A DNA stretch of 64,000 nt, taken from assembly GCA_947652605.1 (NCBI GenBank), contig OX393578.1:34973470-35037469 (forward strand), given 5' to 3'. The notes under the pieces are model-generated. The model searched no databases and was not told the origin of the DNA. It was given only the letters and a program-made list of their open reading frames with translations. This document shows, one piece after another, positions 1 to 10,500 of the stretch; position 1 is the stretch's first letter; each line of letters begins with the position of its first letter. Source of the DNA: Elmis aenea. Lineage: Eukaryota > Arthropoda > Insecta > Coleoptera > Elmidae. The position numbers were made by a program, and so were the translations under genes.

Positions 1-228
1 GGAATTTTACGGTTCCCGCAGTCTGCGGCTAAAAAGTGTCATACACATATATCGAGCTATTACGTAGAATATGAAGCACAGTATGCTATAGCATGCTAAA
101 AAATACGTCAGAAGTGATCTGTCGCTTCAAAAAGTGCTTAAAACACGCCTGCGTAATATTACGGTTCCCGCACATGAGCCACTAAAATTAAATGCGGAAT
201 AATACTGTTCCCGCAGTGAAAGGGTTAA
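1..228. mobile_element. Right end of a piggyBac-like element (partial)
   Basis: The end reads GTGAAAGGG followed by TTAA at 225-228. On the other strand this is TTAACCCTTTCAC, which fits piggyBac superfamily termini (TTAA target, CCC start). Three subterminal copies of ACGGTTCCCGCA or a one-base variant lie at 9-20, 161-172 and 204-215, as expected for repeated transposase-binding sites. The rest of the element lies outside the window. No transposase reading frame is visible. The superfamily call rests on the termini only. Confidence 0.5.
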
Positions 229-623
229 CTTGCAGTTTCGATATATTGTGATATTCTTAAAATTTATTAAAAAGTTTTACAAAACTAACATTCCCACAGG
301 TAGGGAAAAAATGCTTACCATCAATTAAACCTAAAGCATTTTATTTATGTAAAACGAAGTGGTTTTTTAAGCAAATATAGCAAAGCTTTATAAATTATCA
401 GTGACACATATTATCAAAATTCCAAAGAAGGGCATATATTTGACCATACGAGCGTAGGTAACTGCGGCGTTTTGCACGACAGTATCTATTACTTAATTCT
501 GCTCTTATTTGTTACTCCTATTATTTTTGCCCTAATCCAAACAATTAAAAACAGGAATTGTACTCTACAATATGTCACTTTACTTTCTTAAAATAAACCT
601 TTTCAGTGCTCAAAACTACTGTA

Positions 624-780
624 CAGGGTGGGCAAATTTCAATGTTTTCATAGGGAATGTCGGTAACAATAAAAGTTATAGAAAAACGCACCCTCCTTCC
701 TCGATCTCTTTTTTCGAGAAAAAGTTAGTGGTGAAAACTAAAATTGGTTATCGTCTTTTTATTCAATGATCAAATCCTTC
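624..780. repeat. CAGGGTGGGC-type interspersed repeat
   Basis: The repeat starts with CAGGGTGGGC just after a TA (622-623) and contains a recognisable ctcttttttcgagaaaaag block near 705-725. A diverged inverted copy ends at about 53232 with GCCCACCCTG. Short open frames in both copies share the peptide FFEKKL followed by TKIGYRL. That only reflects copied repeat DNA, not a demonstrated gene. Confidence 0.5.
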
Positions 781-1112
781 GTAATTTTCATAGACCATTT
801 CGTGTTTATAAGGTTAAATATTATAAGTAACAATCAAACAATCCACAAATACAAACCTACTGCTAAAAAACAATGAAAAATAAAAAATTACTTTGATAAC
901 TGCACTCATACGTTAAATTCTCCATAAAGACGTCACGTTTTGTCGTTATGACAGCATATAAAAAGGTACCTAACTAAATATCCACTTGCATTTTTGCATG
1001 TAACTTTTCTTACCATGCAACCGACTTATGTGATTGTAACTAACCAAAAGATTTTGACGTTTTGTTAGTTATTATTTGAAGGTTATAATTTATTCGTGCA
1101 GTTATCGTACCG

Positions 1113-1313
1113 AATTACACTCGAGCTTTGTTTTTATCCTGGACAAACTTGCGTTTACTAAACTCAAGTTTGGTTGCTATTAGGCAACTCTTGACTCGAC
1201 AACTGTCAACTCGTTGTTTTATCAGACAGTTTTGTCTCGTCGACTTTCCTAGCAACCAAACTTTCGTAGCAACGCAAGTTTATCCGGCTAAAAACAAAGC
1301 TCTCATGTAATTA
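1113..1313. repeat. Hairpin MITE, about 200 bp
   Basis: The two halves are near-complementary. The left arm (AATTAC, GAGCTTTGTTTTTA, AAACTTGCGTT) is mirrored by the right arm ending near 1313. The inner part also pairs (AGTTTGGTTGCTA with TAGCAACCAAACT). The 60-codon open frame at 1128-1310 lies wholly inside the hairpin and is not a gene. I could not settle the target-site duplication. Confidence 0.6.
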
Positions 1314-2065
1314 CCCCCGAATATTGTAGATTTTTGCTATAATGTAAGGGAAATTAATAAATCGACCCCACACTATATATATTATTGGAATGGGGAAAAA
1401 ATCCTTTTGTGATCCCACAGCCAACTATGGATTCCGTTTAACATAATACAACTTTGTCACAACTCGAATTTCGTTTTTTTTTTTGAAAAATTGTCCACGC
1501 CAATGCATTTTCATCAAACAAAGTGCCTCTAGAACTTCAAAATTATTTTTCTTTATTTTCATAAACAAGCGAAATATACTCATATATCGAAATTTGCCCT
1601 CCCTGTACATCGACAAACCTATTTGTGACATAATAAAAATGCTAAAATGTAACGGTGGAATTCACAGAACATGGCATAATTTTTAAACGTACTGCTCACT
1701 CCATTATTTATCGTAAACAACAACTTTTTTGACGTTTAGTTTGCAATCCAGTTAATTTCAAAAAAACGGTGTAGTCTCCGTTAAACTATTACCTAGTTAA
1801 AAATTAATTTTGGCCGCCATGGGAGAGTGAGCACATCGTGCTTTACACTTTTGGCACGTTGTCTAGTTTAGTGGGAATGTCTTAGCGGAGACTGCGTTCC
1901 GTTAAGCTGCGTGTTCTGACAGAGAAAGCACCTCGTTCTAGCGGATAGAACCTTCGTAACGAAACAGTTAATCAGATGCAGGTGTCAACCATATATATAG
2001 AAACATTGCGCTGCAGAACTGAATACATAAGTATGTAAGTTTTTAAAATTGTATATGCATTTTAG

Positions 2066-5000
2066 GGTAGCTTGGAAATTGATATGAAAGACAAAAAGTT
2101 GGATATGATAGTGATACCCCAGCAGGGATCTCAGGGACATACAACTACTGCTAATTTATCTGGTGGAGAACGATCTTTTTCTACAGTTGCATTTCTTTAT
2201 TCGCTGTGGCAGTGTATGGAATTCCCGTTTTATTTTCTTGATGAATTTGATGTATTCATGGTATGTACATTAGTTTTTTTACAGTATGTTATACAGACCG
2301 ATTGAAATTCTAGTTTCAACATACAGATCTCACTTATTATAAGAGTTAAAGGGTTAGAAACTTTAAAATTACTGGAAAATTTAAGGTTGTTTTTACCTAA
2401 TTTTTTTATTGTTGAAAATTTTTAAGTTCCATAAGAATTTATCTGCAAAAATTTTTGTTTGCCTTTAATGGTCTTATCAACTTTTTGTTAGTTGATTCAG
2501 TTTTTTCCAACATTAACTTTTTTTATTGCTTGAGGGTGCCATATAAGCTTTTCACATAGTTGACTAGGACTTAAATTTTTGTATCAAAATACAGGGTGCG
2601 CCATTATTGCGATAAAGTCCATTATTGCCCTTAATGTCAACTTAATAAAAAAAAGTTTTTAATGAAACTTATAGTATTTCTACACGTGCATGTTTTAAAA
2701 TTAGTTTCAAGTATACAGGGGGTTTCATAAAAGTGGGCCGTCACTAAAGGTATTTTTTTTAAATTGAACACCCAGTATATTTTTGCATAATCGAATTCAG
2801 CAAGAAAATCTCCATATGACAGTATTTTGTTTTTTTCATTTTTTTGCGACGTTGCCAATTTATCTTAAAAAATCTTTGAATTTCCAGAAAAACAGGGTAC
2901 AATACTTGTCAAGAGCACAACCTTATGAATAATAATTGGCATATGATATTTTGTACATACAAAGTCAAAAGGTGTAGTCACAGTCTAAATACATCAAAAT
3001 TAATTTATATTATACAGGGTGTTTCTTATAGATGTGCCAACTTCCCAATTTTCAAACATCAATAACTTTATTTTTTCAAATGGAACACCCTGTATATTAT
3101 TACGTCATTTTGTTGCATTTTTGTTTTTCTTCAACTTTTCTTAATACTTACCTATACCTAAAATGAATATTTTCTGAGATATTTACATTTTACTTATTCT
3201 TATAAGCGTTGTGTAGGAATTTCCTAGTTTTCTCGGATTTAATTACCGAAATATCCCCCCTGTATGGGCATCGAAAGTACGCCACCCTGAACATAGACCG
3301 TATCAATGAATTCTTTTTTGGAAAATTCATATTGCATATGTTATACTCATTTATTTATGTTTTAACAATTGACAGCAATTAACTCTGACATTTGTTACTA
3401 CAGAAATTAATTATTGTTTCTATTGTCAAAGTCGGGGCCTACTCTGAGAAAACTAGGAAATTCCTACACAACGCTTATAAGAATAAGTAAAATGTAAATA
3501 TCTCAGAAAATATTCATTTTAGGTATAGGTAAGTATTAAGAAAAGGTGAAGAAAAACAAAAATGCAACAAAATGACGTAATAATATACAGGGTGTTCCAT
3601 TTGAAAAAATAAAGTTATTGATGTTTGAAAATTGGGAAGTTGGCACATCTATAAGAAACACCCTGTATAATATAAATAAATTTTTATGTATTTAGACTAT
3701 GACTACACCTTTTGACTTTGTATGTGCAAAATATCATTTGCCAATTATTATTCATAACGTTGTGCTCTTGACAAGTATTGTACCCTGTTTTTCTGGAAAT
3801 TCAAAGATTTTTTAAGATAAATTGGCAACGTCGCAAAAAAATTAAAAAAACAAAATACTGTCATATGGAGATTTTCTTGCTGAATTCGATTATGCAAAAA
3901 TATACTGGGTGTTCAATTTAAAAAAAATACCTTTAGTGACGCCCCACTTTTATGAAACCCCCTGTATACTTGAAACTAATTTTAAAACATGCACGTGTAG
4001 AAATACTATAAGTTTCATTAAAAACTTTTTTTTATTAAGTTGACATTAAGGGCAATAATGGACTTTATCGCACTAATGCCTAATTTACATTGGTATAGTA
4101 GCTTATGCAAGTAACTAAAGCAAGTAGCTAAAGCAAGTTACTAAATCAAGTAGCTAAATTATGCGTCTACACACAATTTAGTGAAGTTGTTTAGTAAACT
4201 GACAGTTTATTTTTGTAAATTTTCGTTGAGGTGTTCCACAAACACTCTCTTTCCCTATAGGCTTCCACAAATTTAATTGTAGTATCTTCACCCCAACGTA
4301 CTAGTGCCATATTTTTTCTTTTTACACTTTTTACACACGTTAAGCGCACTTGACAGTGACGTTTAAAAAGGAAGCGCAGGTCAGGTCACTTGCGCAAGTA
4401 AATAGAAATTACTAATCACTAAATTGTTTACTTGCGCAAGTACTAAACAAAAGTGTCTACACGTTGCAAGTAGCTAAATTTAGCTACTTGATTTAGTTAC
4501 TTGCATTAGCTACTATACCAATGTAAATTCGGCATAATGGCGCACCCTATAATTACTGGAGTATAATATCTACATTAATGAGTGATGTTACATAAAAATT
4601 GTTTTTACACAATTAAGATAACCTTGGAAACAACAAAAAATCCTACTGTAGTGAAAAAAGAATAAAATTACATTGTAATTCTAATTACATATTTTCAACT
4701 TCTGTTTTAAGATATTTTTTCAAAGTGCTACAAAATGTGATAAAAAGTTTTTGAATTTATAACAGATTTAAAATACTGAATAAACGAATTTACAATGTTC
4801 ACTCAAAAAATACAAATGAATACAACATACTTCTTAAAATAACATCAATACTTACTTGAGATTGCCAGCTTAAAAACTAAAGAATTGTTCAATATACAAC
4901 ATGGATTGTTTTTTTTTTCTTCATATTTCTTATAGCATGTTGAATGTTTCATCTAGAAATTCGTGTTTTCTAAACTGGGAAATACTTTGTATACAGGGTG

Positions 5001-6177
5001 ATTCAAATTCGAGAGCGACCATAGGGATCTGGCTTATTATAATGGCTAGAGTATAGGTTTAAATTTGACAAAGGTACCAAATTTCGTGCCCATTAATAAT
5101 CTTAAGAGAAATTGGAAATATCTCAAACGGTATCTGAGTAAATTAGGAAAAACCAGAAAATACGATTTTTGAAAATAGTTTATAACTTCTTTGGAATATA
5201 AAATATTTCAAATGTATACGAACATTGCCTAAGCAACTTTTTAAGCCGCATTGGATAGTAATCACTAATTTATTCTAGGTCGATTCGTTTTTGTTTTATG
5301 ATAACCAACTTTATTTTTTCTTATGGCGCAATTTTTGCTATTTACATAATCAAACAGCATTTATTTTTCTGAATTCATTGTTGTATCACACGTCAGCGTT
5401 TATTATTTGTTTTTATTTTTATTAAAAATTAACTTTTAATACATTTCCATTGATAGTTATAGTATAATTTTTAAGATTTGATCGTTGTTGAATAGACTGT
5501 TTGCTATAATTTGATAAATAAACTTTGAACTGATTTTTCTCGAAAATTTTCTTATGTATGCATACTTTTTTAATACATGGTCGGATTCAGAATTAAATTC
5601 TCGATCCGAATCAACAAAAAAATGTATACTATGTAATTTTAAAAAAAAACAGTTGCCTATCGCGGATTTGACATTCGTCATCGTAGAGATAACAAATGCA
5701 CATCATTTAATAGAGAATTATTTGCCGTTTTCAAATATTCAAGGTTTGTTGGGGTTATTTTCAATAATTAAAAAGTTATAGGGGTGCGACAGTCAAACTG
5801 AATCACCCGGTATATTATACAACTTTTAAAATTTTACCATTGAAATTACTATGTTGTGTGATCTAATTCTACACGCTGTAAATTCAATTTTTATTTAACA
5901 TTGTGTTAATAATAGCTTTGTAACATAAAAATTAATGTTTTACTGTTTTTTAATTTTAGGACAAAGTTAATAGAACCAAAGTTATGGAAGTTTTACTTTA
6001 TCATGCGAAGAAGGTACCTCATCTCCAATTTGTTTTTCTAACACCCCAAGATGTGTCTTTCATCCATGACAAAAATGTTGCTGTGCACAGGTTAATTTTT
6101 TGTTGTTATGTTAAGTGCTTGTTTCATTTTATTATTTTTACAGGCTAGAAGATCCGGAACGTAAAGCTGTGGCTTAG
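2066..6177 (+). CDS. SMC6: SMC6, C-terminal three exons (partial gene)
   Basis: The coding exons are 2066-2260, 5960-6090 and 6144-6177 (119 codons, then TAG). The first carries the SMC signature LSGGERSFSTVAFLYSLW and the Walker B motif FPFYFLDEFDVFM. The next begins DKVNRTKVMEVL, which supplies the D-loop Asp, and the last encodes EDPERKAVA. Together they form the C-terminal ATPase head lobe of SMC6, partner of SMC5 in the complex that resolves joint DNA molecules during repair and replication. The signature differs slightly from vertebrate SMC6 (FSTVAFLYSLW) but is typical of the family. The N-terminal head, hinge and coiled coils lie upstream of the window. The 3.7-kb intron falls exactly between Walker B and the D-loop and is full of transposons. 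An AATAAA occurs just after the stop, near 6184. Confidence 0.95.
2592..4550. mobile_element. Large palindromic CAGGGTG element in the SMC6 intron
   Basis: Outer ends are CAGGGTGCGCCATTA at 2592 and GGCGCACCCTA ending at 4550, with TA on both sides (2590-2591, 4551-4552). The arms 2592-3234 and 3447-4073 are near-identical inverted copies about 630 bp long, with a ~210-bp loop. Each arm holds further internal caccctgtata and tacagggtg pairs, so the unit looks like smaller elements merged and then inverted. A single diverged arm recurs at about 43140-43526 in the CERT intron. No transposase is encoded, and short open frames inside are by-products. The insertion at 4077-4534 interrupts the right end. 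Confidence 0.8.
4077..4534. mobile_element. PIF/Harbinger-type MITE nested in the palindrome
   Basis: Terminal inverted repeats are TGCCTAATTTACATTGG and CCAATGTAAATTCGGCA. They are flanked by 3-bp TAA duplications at 4074-4076 and 4535-4537. The uninterrupted relative at 43505-43520 reads cgcac-tat-tggcgc where this one reads cgcac-TAA-[element]-TAA-tggcgc, so the empty site is visible in the same window. A 3-bp TWA duplication is characteristic of PIF/Harbinger. Internal subrepeats of the aagtagctaa type occur in both orientations. Length 458 bp, non-coding. Confidence 0.8.
4994..5810. mobile_element. TA-flanked CAGGGTGATTCA element
   Basis: The left end CAGGGTGATTCAAATT and right end (reverse complement CCGGGTGATTCAGTTT) form imperfect inverted repeats with TA on each side (4992-4993, 5811-5812). 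Relatives of the right end occur at about 53390-53414 and of the left end at about 59557-59640. The overlapping open frames at 5457-5781 are shadows of each other within the repeat. It is inserted 150 bp upstream of an SMC6 exon. Confidence 0.65.
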
Positions 6178-7556
6178 TTTCGTAATAAATAATTATTATA
6201 TTATTATATTTTGTATAAGCATGGCAGAATGTTATACAATTGTTGGAATCTAAAATATATTTGTCATTACGTTTTTTTTTTTGTATTCAATTTGAATTAA
6301 ATTTTTTTTTATATTAATTTTTATGTTTAGAAATCTTAAAAATGTAAAATTGTCCTTCATTAACAAAATTATAAGAATTTAAAGAATTACCTTCCTTGCA
6401 AAAATCTAATTCAGGGCCCATGAGAAACAAAAACATTGAAATGGTTCGAAACTTCTGACAAAATCTATTTAGAGCAACCTATAGAGGAGGATAAATAGTT
6501 GCTTTAAGAGTAACTTCTGAACTAAGGGGGCCAAGGTACTCTCTGTTTACAGGATATGTCAAATTGGTGGGGCACACTAGTGATCTTATAAATAGTAAGT
6601 GCCAGGTCAGTGAAATTTTACAAATTTAAAAAAAATGGCAAGAAACAAGCCACTAATTAAATCTTAGAATATCTGCACTAAAATTGTTTATACAAAAAAG
6701 TTGTGGACACACTGTGAACTACTCTATAAAATAACGACGTTCATTTGCTTAAACATAGTTCAGACCAGGGCTGCGGAGTCGGTAAAAAAAAAGTCGACTC
6801 CGACTCCGACTCCTGATAATTTTGTAAGTTCGACTCCGACTCCGACAAAATTAAATACTAAGACATTTTATGATGTGTAATATAAGAAAAAAATAAGAAA
6901 TATAACAAAATTATTTAAAATTTGAGCTTAAATTTTGCGGCGAAGGACCATCTCGCAATTTTTGGTTGTACCCGGAGTCGGAGTCGGTACATTTTTTACG
7001 ACTCCGACTCCACTGACCAGAAATTCCTTCTAAACTCCGACTCCACAGCCCTGGTTCAGACACAAAAATGTTTTTTCATTAAAGTAATATATAAATGCAC
7101 GTATTTTTGATGTTAATTTTATAATTTGTATTGATCATTCGCTATTTTAAAAAACTTAGTAACTCCTTACTGAAAAAAAAAACATCAGTTTTTATTTTCA
7201 GAGCACAGCTCCTTGTTTCATTAATGGCCTTCATTATGTAATAAATTATTTACATAAAGCAATGACGATTGAGTATCGTGTGCAAACTATTTAGGCAAAA
7301 TTGTAACGATATAATAGAAGGATATACTAAAGTAATAATTTGCTGAATAGTAACGTCGCTTTACTAAATATAGATTATGAAGTTTATGGATTTTGGCGAT
7401 TAAATGCCAACTGTCAAAAGGTGTTTGATGTGTAAAAGCAAACCAAATTCCAACATGGATTATGTTTAGCTGTCAAAGTATGGAAGTATGTTTTTATTTT
7501 TAAAATGTAACTAAAGCAAATTTAATTGGACTGTCACCTTTTGTCTATTCAACAAA
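6178..7556. other. SMC6-RIC1 intergenic region
   Basis: About 1.4 kb separates the SMC6 stop from the RIC1 start codon, both on the plus strand. The first 100 bp carry AATAAA motifs suited to the SMC6 3' end. A hAT MITE occupies 6766-7053. The remaining AT-rich DNA upstream of 7557 must hold the RIC1 promoter, but I see no clear core promoter motif. Confidence 0.5.
6766..7053. mobile_element. hAT MITE, 288 bp
   Basis: The ends CAGGGCTGCGGAGTCGG and CCGACTCCACAGCCCTG are inverted repeats, bordered by the perfect 8-bp duplication GTTCAGAC (6758-6765 and 7054-7061), diagnostic of hAT insertion. Internal repeats of CCGACTCCGACTCC occur at both ends. It is non-coding; the 62-codon frame at 6922 is incidental. 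Confidence 0.9.
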
Positions 7557-10500
7557 ATGTATTTTCCAATTGGCTGGCCCAAAGTTTTAAAGATTCCAGA
7601 ACTAAGAAGTAGTTTAGTAAAACAGGTCACTTGTAATCGAGATAGAATTTTATTTGCTGTTTTAACTGAAGATACTCTGGGAATATGGTTTTGTAAAGTA
7701 AGTAATTTATAAAATAAAATCATAACTTGACAACAATAAATTATATTATGTATGTTTGATTTAGCCATGCGTTCCAATCGTTTTTCATCGTCGCCCTCCT
7801 CAGTCGCTACAAAAATTAGGCAAAAACATACTGGTAGAATGGAAACCAGACTCAAGCATGCTTGTCATAGCAGTAAGTCAATATATTTAGTAATTATTTA
7901 TTTAAAGTAATTTGTAAATAAATTTTAGACATCGGAAGGACATCTATTGTTTTACAATGTCGGTGTTATATCTGAACAGAAAGGACTTTATATACAGACA
8001 GATTCACCTCATGCAAATCTTCGAAGAGACAGTGCAGAATTATTTATAAAGGAAATTGTACCACCATTACATTTGTCTATGGTAGGATATTATTAAACTT
8101 TTAGGCAAACCTGGTAACGGCGGTCCCAAATTATTACAGTGTGAAACTCGGTATATAACATTGGTTTTATGATGGAAATGTATAGTAACGGTAAATAATT
8201 CATTAAATAGGTCATTTATTTCACTATTAAACATTGATGCTATAATTTTCACTGAGCAAGTGCAAATATTCACCGAAAACGTGTGACTTGTGACTAAACC
8301 TCCACAAAAACCTTCGGGTGATTCAACGCGTCGCACTAAAGCCATAGCATCGTGACAGCTAATACAGTCGTTGTTATTATGGACTAATCGATGTTCGGCT
8401 AGCCATTGTAACAAGTAACAACTATAAGTTATTGTTCACAGCCCCATAAAGTTCTCTCGATGTAGAATCAAACAGTACTAATGCATTGCATGGTAATACT
8501 GCAATACAGATAGTTCATGGTGCCGGAGGTCTGCCGGCCATTATTTACATATAAAATACTCCTATTAAACTACAGTGATAAGGTGACCATACCGAACTTA
8601 ATCTAACTGAACTTGACCTAACAATAACTGACGTAATTTGGCCGAGTTTTACACTGTAATAATTTGGGACCGCCGTTCTGAGGTATGTAAACTTTTATAT
8701 TAATTATTTTTTATGGTTTTAAATTTGAGTACTTTAGTTTTTCAATGGATTATAGTTTGTATTTATGTTGAATAAAATTTTCATGTATGTTTTTTACAGG
8801 GTGAAGAAGTTATGGTCTGGGATGGTGATATAACAAGTATAGTTTGTATTACGATGACAGAACTAAAGATTGCTACATCAAAAGGGCATGTTTTAAGGTA
8901 TCGCTGGGACGGATCTCAAAACAGGGATTACAATTTAGATTTACGTCGGATTCCTTTTTGTATAAATCAACAAGTTTCGAAAGGTTAACAAATGGCAAAT
9001 ATTATATCTTCAATACTTCAATAATGTATTATTTACAGCTGTGCCAATTGTCGAAGAAAATACCTACATTATAGACATGGAGTATTCTCCTTTAGTGGGC
9101 GGCTTTGCCATTGCATTAAATGATGGAAGAGCAGCATTTTTAACAGCTTCTTCTTTAAAATTTGATCCAAATGTAAGTTAAAAACAGTAAATTTCATAAA
9201 TTATAATGTTAATGTTCATTTTTATATTGTATTATAGCAAGTACAAGGCATTTGGGCCCAGAGTATTGAAGATGCAACATGTGCTAGTGTTAACCACAAA
9301 TATAGACTTATTACGTTTGGCCGAGCAAAGTAAGTATTTTAGACCACTGCTATGAAATCAAGCCAGCATGACGAGAAAGCTTGATTTTTAACTGATATTT
9401 TTTAATTTTAGCTCGGAGTGTATAGTATATTATGTTGATGAAAGTACAGGTGGTTTGGAGATCTCTCATCATTGTGTATTAGGTAGTAAAGATTATCCTG
9501 GTTGTCCTGGTGCTGTTCATCAAATTCGTTGGACTCCCGATGGATGTGCTATGGCTGCAGCATGGACAAGAGGTGGTGTTGCATTGTGGTCCACATTTGG
9601 TGCTCTACTTATGTGCTCCTTGGGATGGGATTACGGTTTACACGTTGATCTAGAAAGATACAATCCATTGCTTATCACATCAATGGTAATTTGTTATTAA
9701 TAATCTGTTTAAAATTGATTATTTTGCTGTAATTTTCAGGAGTGGGGAACAGAAGGTTACCAGCTATGGATGGTACGTAAGCAAGATGCTCGAAATGTTG
9801 ATTCATCAACTGAAAAAGATTCCAACAGTAATGAGACTGAACCAAATGCCAACTTAACGGATTCAGAACAACCCGATTATACTTTATTGCAACTTGATTT
9901 TGTTAAGAGTGCTCTTACAATTAATCCCTGTATGGTGAGTTGGTATTTTTTTTTTTTTTTAATTTTCGTATACATTCACACATTCAATTACTTATCAGTA
10001 TACTTGTTAAAGCTTTATGTAATTTTTTTACACTGATGCAACATATTACTGTTGATTGCTTATGATTTATAACTTTATTGTTTCAAGATATGCATGTTTT
10101 TAAGAAAAAATAAAAGAATTTTAAAATTGACAAGCTACCTAATGACTGTAAAAACACAAAACTAACAGTAAAAAATTGTATGATTACTTGGAAGTGCACA
10201 GTTCACCTTATTTTTATTATTGAGATAGAGGCTATTGTTGTTAAGACTTAAATACTTTTATATTTTTTCAATAGTTTTTGCAGCAATTTATTATGCTGAC
10301 TTGGTCACCTTATGTTAATGTCTTTTTGCCAAGAAATAAGAAATGATATTAATAAAAAAATTTGAAAAAATTAAGTAAGAGGGATTTGTAGTAGATTAAA
10401 AGTTTACTTTCAATCAACTCGTAAATTACATTTTTTAAAAGATAATCAATAACCATAAAATATTTAACACAATTGGTGTATAATGACATGGTATTAGTGG

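Larger units (their letters stand above)
229..2065. other. SMC6 intron or upstream sequence
   Basis: This AT-rich stretch precedes the first visible SMC6 exon, and I find no earlier SMC6 exon in it. It contains a CAGGGTGGGC-type repeat end at 624 with about 150 bp of internal sequence that recurs inverted at 53070-53232, and the hairpin element at 1113-1313. The segment 1800-2000 is somewhat GC-richer and unexplained. Confidence 0.5.

Noticed and set aside
7511..7855. 114-codon minus-strand open frame
   Set aside because: It is the antisense shadow of RIC1 exons 1 and 2.
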